Source: an uncultured Bacteroidota bacterium
GTDB taxonomy: Bacteria > Bacteroidota > Bacteroidia > Chitinophagales > Chitinophagaceae
Assembly (NCBI GenBank): GCA_903912405.1
Contig: CAIWHF010000199.1
Span: 1-13,446 of the forward strand
Direction of reading: 5' to 3'
DNA: 13,446 nt
Both the position numbers and the translations under genes were made by a program. Below the pieces are notes generated by a model, which saw nothing but the letters and a program-made list of their open reading frames with translations, had not been told where the DNA came from and made no database searches. Positions 1 through 6,962 of this stretch are shown piece by piece. How positions within the stretch are numbered: position 1 is the stretch's first letter; each line of letters begins with the position of its first letter.

Positions 1-1
1 C

Positions 2-130
2 CTAAGACCTTCAGAGATATTGGGACTCACTTGGGATCGATTAGATTTTGAAGATTCCACAATCACAGTGGATCGTCAACTGAGTCGCTTTCGATATAGC
101 CGTTTTGTATATGCGCATCGTGAAGGCTAG
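2..130 (+). pseudogene. Tyrosine recombinase (phage-type integrase) fragment, cut at both ends
   Basis: A frame open from base 2 reads LRPSEILGLTWDRLDFED, then STITVDRQLSR, and stops at TAG 128-130. This is the arginine box at the start of the catalytic domain of tyrosine recombinases (R-P-S-E, then G-L-x-W-x-x-L/V-D-F, then a strand ending I-T-V). The Arg at bases 5-7 would be the first catalytic residue. Resemblance holds to about base 82. The following residues (SRFRYSRFVYAHREG) do not look like an integrase and are antisense to adenine deaminase, so the real integrase sequence ends near base 66-85. The downstream Lys, His-x-x-Arg and Tyr catalytic residues are absent. The N-terminal part would lie before the window. 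The VDRQL wording recalls actinobacterial phage integrases; that is memory, not a search. It is either a genuine recombination scar or an assembly chimera at a contig end. Confidence 0.7.
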
Positions 131-1262
131 ATTGAGTGATAAGTTGTCCTTCTAAGGCTTCTATAACTCTTATTTGCTTTGTAGTAGTATGCGCTTCAAT
201 TGTAAAATCGGTAATTTGATAAGGCTGTGCTTTAAAATTATTGATGATTTGCTGAGTAGTAATGTCAATATAAGAATGGCCGTTTGCTGCAACTTGCTGT
301 CCTTTTAAATACGTTGCTTTTATACTATGAAAAGATAAATCATTAGTAATGATAAAGTCGGCTGGATCACCAACACTCAACATGCCCATCGGTAATTGAT
401 AATGTTTTATTGGATTGATACAGGCTGCTATTAATACATCATAAATATTATACCCTAAATCAATAGCGCGTTGAACCAATTCATTGATATGACCTTGTAT
501 TAATTCATCAGGATGTTTGTCGTCACTGCAAAACATAAGCATTTCAGGATGACTTGCCATCAAACTATGTAAAGCATTAAAATTTTTAGCTGCGCTTCCT
601 TCGCGAATGAGAATCTTCATGCCCAAGTTTATTTTTTCTAAGGCTTCATCGAGCGTAGTACATTCATGATCCGTGCTTATGCCGGCATTGACATAGGCTT
701 CAGCCATTGCGCCTCTTAGGCCCGGTGCATGGCCATCAATTGGTTTTTTTTGTTTGCGAGCAGCTGCTATTTTTCGTATCACTTCTGGGTCTTTGTGTAA
801 GACGCCAGGGTAATTCATCATTTCGGTAAGATAAAATATTTCTGGTCGTTGCATCAACTGCTCAATATCTTTAGCATCAATACAAGCGCCAGCTGTTTCA
901 AAAGCTGTTGCGGGCACACAAGAGGGCGCGCCAAAAAATATATTAAAAGGGCTTTGTCGGCTGTTTTCAATCATATAATCTACCCCTTCAATGCCACATA
1001 CATTGGCAATTTCATGCGGATCAGAAACGGTTGCTACAGTGCCATGTTTTACAGCTATTGCTCCAAAAGAGCTAGGGGTAAGCATCGAACTTTCTATATG
1101 AATATGTGCATCGATAAAACCCGGTAGTATATAATTATTGGGCGCATGATCGAGCTCGGTGATGGCATGAATGCGATTATGAAGCACCGAAATTTTTGCC
1201 GCTTTTATAGTTCGGGAACATAAATCTATTAATTGTCCGCTTACTTCAAAGGGCTGGTTCAT
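63..1262 (-). CDS. ade: Adenine deaminase, C-terminally truncated (399 aa)
   Basis: Adenine deaminase converts adenine to hypoxanthine and ammonia in purine salvage. It is a metal-dependent amidohydrolase. Visible are the beta-sandwich start, the metal site GFIDAHIHIESS (His53 and His55), the family signature HGTVATVSDPHEIANVCG (about 73-90), DGHAPGLRG (His178) and the CSDDKHPDEL segment (about 245-254). Homology runs to about residue 395 (GYIESDS), then the protein ends VDDPL-stop. Known family members are about 540-590 residues and end with a domain carrying an A-H-D-S-H-N-type motif, so roughly 140-150 residues are missing. I checked the other two frames beyond the stop: one closes at once and the other carries no Ade-like sequence, so this is a break, not a simple frameshift. 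The break coincides with the integrase stump on the other strand. Last gene of the rsfS-ftsH-LUD-ade run, 15 bp after the LUD gene. Activity is doubtful. Confidence 0.85.
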   Translation of the reverse strand: MNQPFEVSGQLIDLCSRTIKAAKISVLHNRIHAITELDHAPNNYILPGFIDAHIHIESSMLTPSSFGAIAVKHGTVATVSDPHEIANVCGIEGVDYMIENSRQSPFNIFFGAPSCVPATAFETAGACIDAKDIEQLMQRPEIFYLTEMMNYPGVLHKDPEVIRKIAAARKQKKPIDGHAPGLRGAMAEAYVNAGISTDHECTTLDEALEKINLGMKILIREGSAAKNFNALHSLMASHPEMLMFCSDDKHPDELIQGHINELVQRAIDLGYNIYDVLIAACINPIKHYQLPMGMLSVGDPADFIITNDLSFHSIKATYLKGQQVAANGHSYIDITTQQIINNFKAQPYQITDFTIEAHTTTKQIRVIEALEGQLITQSSLHDAHIQNGYIESDSVDDPL

Positions 1263-1277
1263 TATAATTTTCTGGAA

Positions 1278-1937
1278 TTATCGTTGAACAAATAAACAAT
1301 ACACTTCCTTTGGTCCATGCACGCCAACGACTAAGGTTTTTTCAATATCGGCAGTTCTGCTAGGTCCAGTATTTAAATTAATCATAGAAGGCAATCCATC
1401 TGGATTGTGTTCTTTTACATAGTCGATAGCATGTTGGATATCAAGAACAATTTGATCGGAATAGAGTACAACAATATGAGCTGGATAAAAAACAGGCGCT
1501 GTTCTCCCCATGGTTTGTGTGCTAGAGAAAATAAAGGAACCAGTCCTCGCAACAGCACAATCGCACAAGGTAATACACGCGTCGGCAGAGCTATTATCCG
1601 GCGTCATTCTTGCGATGGCATGTGGACTTAATGCATTCACTTGATTCAAAGTGTTATCATCAGATGAAAGTACTTCATTCCAATTTTGTTGATCAATAAG
1701 TTGGATAATATTCGCATGCATTTCCGCTTCGTTGGCACAATAAATAAATTTACCACCTAGTTGAATAAATTCGGTTGCAAATAACTCATCTACTGCCGTA
1801 TTGGAATAAGCAAGCGCGTCTTGCAAGTTTGTTTTGTCTGCTTCTGGGAAAGGCATAGGTGCTCTGTGGGCATTCAAGCCTTTTCTAATATTTCTTAAAA
1901 TATTCTCTCGACCTCTAGATGTAGTGTATGTTTCCAT
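1278..1937 (-). CDS. LUD-domain protein, LutC/YkgG-like (219 aa)
   Basis: LUD-domain proteins include LutC, part of the LutABC system that oxidises L-lactate through iron-sulfur and LUD subunits; single LUD genes in Bacteroidota have no settled function. The call rests on the core ADACITLCDCAVARTGSFIF (about 118-137), the segment from 142 with GRTAPVFYP, and the C-terminal GPSRTADIEKTLVVGVHGPK (191-210), which is the family hallmark. I place the start at the ATG 1937-1935, giving METYTTSRGRENIL. An in-frame ATG at 1970 would add 11 residues (MLKRHRFSFFD), but these are encoded by an intrinsic terminator stem and T-tract and do not look like the family start. No lutA or lutB is in the window, so a lactate role cannot be claimed. 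It lies between ftsH and ade on the same strand. Confidence 0.85.
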   Translation of the reverse strand: METYTTSRGRENILRNIRKGLNAHRAPMPFPEADKTNLQDALAYSNTAVDELFATEFIQLGGKFIYCANEAEMHANIIQLIDQQNWNEVLSSDDNTLNQVNALSPHAIARMTPDNSSADACITLCDCAVARTGSFIFSSTQTMGRTAPVFYPAHIVVLYSDQIVLDIQHAIDYVKEHNPDGLPSMINLNTGPSRTADIEKTLVVGVHGPKEVYCLFVQR

Positions 1938-1940
1938 GTC

Positions 1941-1975
1941 AAAAAAAGAAAAGCGATGCCTTTTAAGCATCGCTT
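1941..1975 (-). terminator. Intrinsic terminator after ftsH
   Basis: On the minus strand a perfect 9-bp stem AAGCGATGC / GCATCGCTT (1975-1967 with 1959-1951) encloses a 7-base loop and is followed by TTCTTTTTTT. The stem starts 10 bases after the ftsH stop codon, and the T-tract ends three bases before the LUD-gene ATG. This is a textbook Rho-independent terminator for ftsH, placed with no room for a separate promoter before the next gene. Confidence 0.85.
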
Positions 1976-1985
1976 ATTAAGTTTG

Positions 1986-3959
1986 TTAAGCTTCTGTTGT
2001 AGTGGAGGCTGTTTCTTCAGCCTCTATAGTTGGTGTTGCAGTTACTTGAGCTATTTCCGATGCTTCTTTTGGTGCTTCGCTATCTTCTTGAAAAGGTCTC
2101 TTGCCAATCAATACTTCTAAGTCATCTTTAAATAAAACTTCTTTTTTCAGGAGTTCTTCTGCAATGATTTTAACCGCATCAAATTTATCTTGTAATAATT
2201 GTTTTACTCTTTTGTATGAAGTGTCTACTAAAATTCGAACTTCATCATCAATCATTTTTCCGGTTTCTTCGGAATAAGGTTTAGAAAAAGAATTCTCGTT
2301 GTTAGGATCGTAGAAAGAAATGTTGCCAATCTTATCATTCATTCCATAAACCGAAACAATAGCATAAGCCATTTTTGTTACCGATTGTAAATCGCTTAAT
2401 GCGCCGGTACTAATTTTATTGAACATCAATTCTTCTACTGCTCTTCCGCCCAAAGCCATACACATACGGTCAAGAATTTCTTCTTTGATGGTAAGGTATT
2501 TTTCTTTTGGTAAATATTGTGCATAACCCAAAGCTGCATCGCCTCTTGGAACGATCGTAACTTTAACTAATGGATAAGCATGCTCTAAGAACCAACCTGC
2601 AACGGCATGACCTGCTTCATGGTAGGCAATGACATTTTTCTCGTCGGGTGAAATGATTTTATTTTTCTTTTCCAAGCCACCAATAACTCTGTCTACTGCA
2701 TCGTTAAAGTCGTCTAGATCTACATGATCTTTCCCTTTTCTTGCAGCAATCAACGCTGCTTCGTTGCATATATTAGCGATATCTGCCCCTGCAAAACCTG
2801 GAGTTTGTGACGCTAATTTTTTGATATCAAGATTTTCATTGGTTTTTAATCCTTTCAAATGCACTTTGAATATAGCTACGCGGCCAGCCAAATCGGGTAC
2901 ATCTATAGATATTTGTCTATCAAAACGACCTGGGCGTAATAAAGCTGCATCTAAAACATCGGGTCTGTTCGTAGCTGCTAAAACAATAATGCCACTGTCG
3001 CCACTAAAGCCATCCATTTCAACAAGTAATTGATTTAAGGTATTTTCACGCTCATCATTACTCATCATCATATTCTTACCACGGGCTCTACCTATTGCGT
3101 CGATCTCATCGATAAACACAATGCAGGGCGATTTTTCTCTTGCTTGTTTAAATAAATCGCGCACTCTACTTGCTCCCACACCTACAAACATTTCCACAAA
3201 ATCAGATCCAGACATAGAAAAGAAAGGCACTTGAGCTTCTCCCGCAACGGCTTTAGCTAAAAGGGTTTTACCCGTTCCCGGAGGTCCAACTAACAAAGCA
3301 CCTTTAGGTATTTTTCCGCCTAATGCAGTATATTTTTTAGGGTTTTTAAGGAAATCGACAATTTCCATCACCTCAACTTTTGCTTCGTCCAATCCGGCTA
3401 CATCATTAAAGGTGATATTCACTTTTGTGCCTTTTTCAAATAATTGCGCTTTTGATTTGCCGATATTAAAAATGCCACCTGCTCCACCACCTTGAGCACC
3501 TCCGCCCATTTTGCGCATAAACAAAACAAAAAGGCCAATCATGAGTAAAGCTGGAATGATAAACTCGCCAATGCTTCTCAATAAATTGCCACGTTCTGCA
3601 AATATGGGAGTAATTTTCTCTTGTTCACTTTTAGTCGCTTGCGCAGCATCAAGCATTTTTTCAAATTGCTCTACCGACCCAATTTCGAAATTAATGATAG
3701 CAGGCTTGTATCCTTTTTTAACGTGTACTTCTACTTCAGATTTATTGTACACATATAATTTATCAACTTTATTACTATCTAAAAAATGTGTTTTAAATAT
3801 TTGAAAGGTATATTCTACCGAATTGCCTCCAACACCCCCATTCCAAATATTAAGTCCGATGATTACTGCAATGATGATGCCGTACATCCAGAAAATATTG
3901 AATTTAGGTCCCTTTGAAGGTTTGAAATTGGGTAATTTATTTTTTTGTTGATTTTCCAT
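1986..3959 (-). CDS. ftsH: ATP-dependent zinc metalloprotease FtsH (657 aa)
   Basis: FtsH is a hexameric inner-membrane AAA+ protease that pulls out and degrades misfolded membrane proteins and selected soluble substrates. Order of parts: membrane segment about 21-39, small periplasmic domain, second membrane segment about 131-149, a Gly-rich linker (MGGGAQGGGAGG, 151-162), AAA+ domain with Walker A GPPGTGKT (225-232), Walker B VFIDEID (281-287) and the second region of homology with the arginine-finger run RPGRFDR (342-348). The protease domain carries HEAGH (447-451), the zinc site with the catalytic Glu, and the third ligand is probably Asp523 in TGALSDLQ. The tail (about 625-657) is acidic, rich in Glu, Ala and Thr, and probably disordered. 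I chose the ATG at 3959 (MENQQKNKLPNF); an upstream ATG at 4013 overlaps rsfS and adds a lysine/glutamine-rich stretch with no family support. It lies 20 bp after rsfS. Confidence 0.97.
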   Translation of the reverse strand: MENQQKNKLPNFKPSKGPKFNIFWMYGIIIAVIIGLNIWNGGVGGNSVEYTFQIFKTHFLDSNKVDKLYVYNKSEVEVHVKKGYKPAIINFEIGSVEQFEKMLDAAQATKSEQEKITPIFAERGNLLRSIGEFIIPALLMIGLFVLFMRKMGGGAQGGGAGGIFNIGKSKAQLFEKGTKVNITFNDVAGLDEAKVEVMEIVDFLKNPKKYTALGGKIPKGALLVGPPGTGKTLLAKAVAGEAQVPFFSMSGSDFVEMFVGVGASRVRDLFKQAREKSPCIVFIDEIDAIGRARGKNMMMSNDERENTLNQLLVEMDGFSGDSGIIVLAATNRPDVLDAALLRPGRFDRQISIDVPDLAGRVAIFKVHLKGLKTNENLDIKKLASQTPGFAGADIANICNEAALIAARKGKDHVDLDDFNDAVDRVIGGLEKKNKIISPDEKNVIAYHEAGHAVAGWFLEHAYPLVKVTIVPRGDAALGYAQYLPKEKYLTIKEEILDRMCMALGGRAVEELMFNKISTGALSDLQSVTKMAYAIVSVYGMNDKIGNISFYDPNNENSFSKPYSEETGKMIDDEVRILVDTSYKRVKQLLQDKFDAVKIIAEELLKKEVLFKDDLEVLIGKRPFQEDSEAPKEASEIAQVTATPTIEAEETASTTTEA

Positions 3960-3979
3960 TTTTAAATTTTGTTTACTTT

Positions 3980-4360
3980 TTAGTTGTGTTCTTTTCTGTC
4001 TGCATCCATCCAAAGGCCTTCTATATCATAAAATTTTCGTTGGTTTACTTCAAAAACATGTATTACAATATTGATATAATCACTCAACGACCATTCATTA
4101 CTTTCTGATCTATGATACGCTTTTTCATCGCATTCTTCGGCAGTGCGTTTTTCAATGTTGGTCAAAATAGCACTCATTTGTGTATGGGATTGCACATCAC
4201 AAATGATAAAAAAATCGGCAACAGCCTCGTCTATTTTTTTTAAGTCTAAGGAAACTATGTTATTTCCTTTTTTTTCTTCTATGGCGCTAATAATCGTTTT
4301 AAATAACTTGCTCGATCGACTGAGGCGATTCGATTTTGTTTGCTTGGTAGATTCAATCAT
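3980..4360 (-). CDS. rsfS: Ribosome silencing factor RsfS/Iojap (126 aa)
   Basis: RsfS binds ribosomal protein uL14 on the 50S subunit and blocks joining to the 30S, shutting down translation in stationary phase or starvation. The Iojap fold is seen in ISAIEEKKGNNIVSLDLK, then ADFFIICDVQSHTQMSAI (about 49-66), and the C-terminal WSLSDYINIVIHVFEVNQR and FYDIEGLW, matching the family's D-Y-x-x-V-V-H-x-F and Y-x-L-E-x-L-W. Length is normal for the family, with a Lys/Arg/Ser-rich N-terminal lead of about 20 residues. It is the first gene of the minus-strand run into ftsH, an order I know to be common in Bacteroidota. It is divergent from birA across a 72-bp AT-rich gap. Confidence 0.93.
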   Translation of the reverse strand: MIESTKQTKSNRLSRSSKLFKTIISAIEEKKGNNIVSLDLKKIDEAVADFFIICDVQSHTQMSAILTNIEKRTAEECDEKAYHRSESNEWSLSDYINIVIHVFEVNQRKFYDIEGLWMDADRKEHN

Positions 4361-4386
4361 TTAATTAGTTAAATTTGTTTTTTATA

Positions 4387-4416
4387 TTTCTACAATCTAT
4401 AGTTTATATATCTTTC
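4387..4416 (+). promoter_or_regulatory. Weak candidate promoter for birA and the carotenoid genes
   Basis: A -33-like TTTC (4387-4390) and a -7-like TATCTTTC (4409-4416, 7 of 8 to TAnnTTTG) are separated by 18 bases. Transcription would begin about 10 bases before the proposed TTG start. The two boxes are imperfect and the surroundings are AT-rich, so this may be chance. It shares a base with the opposing rsfS box. Confidence 0.25.
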
Positions 4417-4423
4417 AAAATTA
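4416..4423 (-). promoter_or_regulatory. Candidate -7 box for rsfS-ftsH
   Basis: The minus strand reads TAATTTTG here, a perfect match to the Bacteroidota -7 consensus TAnnTTTG, and would give a leader of about 50 bases before the rsfS ATG. I could not find a TTTG -33 element at the right distance (19-21 bases), so the call rests on one box. Confidence 0.35.
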
Positions 4424-4432
4424 GCAAATCTT

Positions 4433-5194
4433 TTGTCAATAAACGTTAAAGACCTGTTTAATAATCTACACATACACCTAGATGAAGTAGATAGTACCAA
4501 TAATTATGCCATGCGCTTAATTGATGACGATAAGGCGCAAAATGGACAAATTGTTAGTGCCCGACATCAATTGAATGGCAAGGGGCAACGGTCTAGAATA
4601 TGGACAGCAACAAAAGATAAAAGTTTATCCATGTCCATTATAGTGGAGCCCAATTTGCCTTTATCAAAAATGATTGTTTTTAATAAAGCAATAGCAGTGG
4701 CGGTAGTGCAAGCCATTCACAGCTTTTACCCGGCGCTTAGATGTGCTATAAAATGGCCAAATGATATTATTCGTGATGACAAAAAGGCAGGGGGAGTATT
4801 GATTGAGAATGTTATTCGTGGGCAACAATGGGCGTATTCGGTGATTGGCATTGGAATCAATGTTTTTCAGGAGGGGCCTATGGCAGATTTGCCTCATGCA
4901 GGTTCTTTATTCCATGAAGGGAGCAAACCCAATGATATTAATGATTTAATGATTGAACTTTATGCGACTATATTAAAACAAATTACTACTTTTAAGGAAG
5001 CAGAAATCAATATGCTATACCATACCCTTTTGTACAAAAAAGCACAATTGCAACTATTCAAAAGTGATGCTATTGTTTGGGAAGCTTTAATAGAAGGGGT
5101 TAATGAAAAGGGCGATTTGATCGTAAGCAAATCCGATGGCTCCCTACTGCAATTAAAGCATGGAGAAGCAGATTGGGTTTGGGATACACAATAA
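4433..5194 (+). CDS. birA: Biotin--[acetyl-CoA-carboxylase] ligase, BirA catalytic type (253 aa)
   Basis: The enzyme makes biotinyl-AMP from biotin and ATP and transfers biotin to a lysine of the biotin carboxyl carrier protein used in fatty-acid synthesis. Motifs seen: LDEVDSTNNYAM (16-27), the biotinyl-AMP loop GKGQRSRIW (49-57), KWPNDI (107-112), the catalytic lysine in KKAGGVLIE (117-125) and GIGINV (139-144). There is no N-terminal helix-turn-helix, so it should be a ligase only, not a biotin-operon repressor. The loop departs from the usual G-R-G-R/Q-x-G: Ser54 stands at the second conserved glycine. No ATG lies before the D-S-T-N motif in frame, so the start is best placed at the TTG 4433-4435. 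It is followed after 9 bp by the carotenoid genes on the same strand. Confidence 0.92.
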   Translation: MSINVKDLFNNLHIHLDEVDSTNNYAMRLIDDDKAQNGQIVSARHQLNGKGQRSRIWTATKDKSLSMSIIVEPNLPLSKMIVFNKAIAVAVVQAIHSFYPALRCAIKWPNDIIRDDKKAGGVLIENVIRGQQWAYSVIGIGINVFQEGPMADLPHAGSLFHEGSKPNDINDLMIELYATILKQITTFKEAEINMLYHTLLYKKAQLQLFKSDAIVWEALIEGVNEKGDLIVSKSDGSLLQLKHGEADWVWDTQ

Positions 5195-5203
5195 TATTAA
5201 ACT

Positions 5204-5824
5204 ATGTTTGCAACAAAAAACTTAACTCTTATTGCTGTCCTATTTCATATCATAGGATTTGTAGGTATTTTATTTTACAAGCCTGCAATTATGCAGCTTA
5301 CCACACCTTGGCATTTGCTCATAATGATGCTGTTTTTTGTAGTGGCTGTAGCGGCGCAACATAAGCATATTTGGAAATGGATAGTGCTTGTTTTCCCATT
5401 CGGATTTGCAATTGAATGGTTGGGTATTCATAAGTCTATTTTATTTGGTCATTATGCCTACACTACAGTGTTGGGTTTGTCGTGGCAACAGGTGCCGCTA
5501 TTAATCGCCTTTAATTGGGTGTTTGTTATTTATGCAAGTGCTTCTTTATCGCAAGCATTTACAGCTAATAAAATACTAGCGCCCTTATCGGCTGCTACTA
5601 TTGCTACTTTTTTTGATTGGGTAATGGAGCCGGCAGCCATTAAGCTACACTACTGGCATTGGTTTCAGGCAGGCGTGCCCTTGAGTAATTATGTAAGTTG
5701 GTGGTTGATCAGTTTATTGTTAGCTATTTTATGGCAATTTTTAAAGTACCAATTCAACCAATTTGCCGTGAATCTGTTATTAATACAATTGCTATTTTTT
5801 GCAATTATTCAATCACATATATGA
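5204..5824 (+). CDS. cruF: Carotenoid biosynthesis membrane protein, CruF-like hydratase (206 aa)
   Basis: This belongs to the carotenoid biosynthesis protein family (formerly DUF422) that contains CruF, which adds water to the 1',2' double bond of an open (psi) end of a carotenoid, and the bisanhydrobacterioruberin hydratase. Family hallmarks are FAIEWLGIHKSILFGHYAYT (68-87), with its Glu and His, then VPLLIAFNW, then FFDWVMEPAAIKLHYWHW (136-153) and GVPLSNYVSWW (157-167). About six hydrophobic segments are visible, as expected for an integral membrane enzyme, though it is somewhat short against CruF proteins I recall. The stop codon TGA (5822-5824) shares bases with the ATG of crtZ. The family call is firm; hydratase activity is inferred from family and neighbours. 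Confidence 0.85.
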   Translation: MFATKNLTLIAVLFHIIGFVGILFYKPAIMQLTTPWHLLIMMLFFVVAVAAQHKHIWKWIVLVFPFGFAIEWLGIHKSILFGHYAYTTVLGLSWQQVPLLIAFNWVFVIYASASLSQAFTANKILAPLSAATIATFFDWVMEPAAIKLHYWHWFQAGVPLSNYVSWWLISLLLAILWQFLKYQFNQFAVNLLLIQLLFFAIIQSHI

Positions 5825-6264
5825 GTATCCTGTTTGTTTTAGTTGTGCTATTTTCATTTTTAGGAATGGAAGCAGTGGCTTGGTTGGCCCACAAGTATCT
5901 TATGCATGGCTTTCTGTGGCACCTTCACGAAGATCACCACAGAGGCGGCTATACTCCTTTTCAAAAAAATGACGCTTTCTTTTTGATTTTTGCTATTCCA
6001 AGTTGGCTATGTATTATGTTGGGCGCTATGAACAGTGCACCATTGGTGGTAGCTATTGGTGTTGGTATTTTAATTTATGGATTCACTTATTTTATTGTTC
6101 ATGATGTAATTATTCATCAGCGATTTAAATGGTTTACGAGATCAAATAATAAATTTATTCGTACCTGGAGATGGGCACACAAAATGCATCATAAGCATTT
6201 AGAAAAAGAACATGGCGAATCTTTTGGCATGTTGTTAGTTGCAAAAAAATATTGGAAATTGTAA
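5821..6264 (+). CDS. crtZ: Beta-carotene 3-hydroxylase CrtZ (147 aa)
   Basis: CrtZ is a membrane di-iron enzyme of the fatty acid hydroxylase superfamily that places a hydroxyl at C3 of beta-ionone rings, as in zeaxanthin. All the histidine clusters are present: HKYLMH (24-29), HEDHH (36-40), HDVIIH (94-99) and HKMHH (120-124). Hydrophobic segments at about 2-20, 51-69 and 72-93 fit the fold. I place the start at ATG 5821 (MSILFVLVV), in a 4-base ATGA overlap with the upstream gene that suggests coupled translation. A longer reading from 5698 only translates the upstream gene in another frame. The length is normal for bacterial CrtZ of this group. Confidence 0.95.
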   Translation: MSILFVLVVLFSFLGMEAVAWLAHKYLMHGFLWHLHEDHHRGGYTPFQKNDAFFLIFAIPSWLCIMLGAMNSAPLVVAIGVGILIYGFTYFIVHDVIIHQRFKWFTRSNNKFIRTWRWAHKMHHKHLEKEHGESFGMLLVAKKYWKL

Positions 6265-6962
6265 TGACTAATAGTATGGGAAATTATACCTACTTGGCAA
6301 TAGATATATTAACTATTTTATTTCCTTTCTTATTGAGCTTTGATAAAAAAGTACATTTCTATAAGTATTGGAAATCACTTTTTGTAGGCATTCTATGGGT
6401 GGGTTCCGTTTATGTGTGCTGGGATATGCTTTATACGTATCTAGGTGTATGGAGTTTTAATGCGCGTTATACGCTTTCTTTTCGAATAGGCGCATTACCC
6501 TTAGAAGAGTGGTTGTTTTTTCTTGTAGTGCCCTATGCCTGTGCATTTATATACACATGTTTAAATGCCTATTTTACTATTAAGCAAGCAGGCAAATTGT
6601 TGTGGTCGCTTTTTTTTATAAGTGGAATAATGCTGATTATTATTGGGATTATTTTCCATGATCTGTATTACACTGCTGCTACAATGTTATTAGCGGGCGC
6701 TGTCAATTGCTTTTTATATTTCGTAAGAAGTAAATTAACGCAATTTAATTTGCGAGTTTTTCTTTATTCCTTTCTGGTAGCATTAATTCCTTTTTTAATC
6801 GTAAATGGATTACTTACATCCTTACCAGTGGTGCTTTATAACAATGCAGAAAACTTGGGAATTAGAATTTATACCATACCAGTAGAAGATGTTATTTATG
6901 GTTATGTGTTATTATTGGGAACAATCGTTATTATGCAGCAAGCTAAAAAAGCTAAAAGGTAA
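6264..6962 (+). CDS. crtYcd: Lycopene beta-cyclase, fused CrtYc-CrtYd type (232 aa)
   Basis: This integral membrane cyclase closes the ends of lycopene into beta-rings. In actinobacteria the activity is split over CrtYc and CrtYd; here both halves are in one chain. The two repeats are directly visible: N-A-R-Y-T-L-S-F-R-I then PLEEWLFFLVVPY (79-91) in the first half, and N-A-E-N-L-G-I-R-I then PVEDVIYGYVLLL (206-218) in the second, each with the P-x-E-E/D pair of this family. About six or seven hydrophobic segments run through the protein. I chose ATG 6264, which overlaps the crtZ stop as TAATG; a TTG at 6252 and an ATG at 6276 are alternatives. The 3' end overlaps the convergent amidotransferase gene by 11 bp. 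Whether it makes one ring or two cannot be read from sequence. Confidence 0.9.
   Translation: MTNSMGNYTYLAIDILTILFPFLLSFDKKVHFYKYWKSLFVGILWVGSVYVCWDMLYTYLGVWSFNARYTLSFRIGALPLEEWLFFLVVPYACAFIYTCLNAYFTIKQAGKLLWSLFFISGIMLIIIGIIFHDLYYTAATMLLAGAVNCFLYFVRSKLTQFNLRVFLYSFLVALIPFLIVNGLLTSLPVVLYNNAENLGIRIYTIPVEDVIYGYVLLLGTIVIMQQAKKAKR

Noticed and set aside
1..62. A frameshift in ade that would be restored in another frame
   Set aside because: The remaining minus-strand frames past base 63 show no Ade-like sequence; the open one is antisense to the integrase stump.
1278..1937. A LutABC lactate-oxidation operon
   Set aside because: Only the LUD protein is present; the flanking genes are ftsH and ade.
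2764..3804. Open frames on the plus strand inside ftsH (89 and 97 residues)
   Set aside because: They are antisense to strongly conserved FtsH sequence and resemble no family; their length follows from the codon pattern of the opposite strand.
3960..4013. An 18-residue extension of FtsH from ATG 4013
   Set aside because: It overlaps rsfS and lacks the FtsH start pattern; ATG 3959 is better.
4361..4432. A riboswitch or attenuator ahead of birA
   Set aside because: The 72-bp AT-rich gap has no convincing stem or conserved RNA motif and would leave almost no leader.
5698..5820. A 41-residue N-terminal extension of CrtZ
   Set aside because: It is the CruF-like gene read in another frame; the ATGA overlap at 5821 gives the family start.
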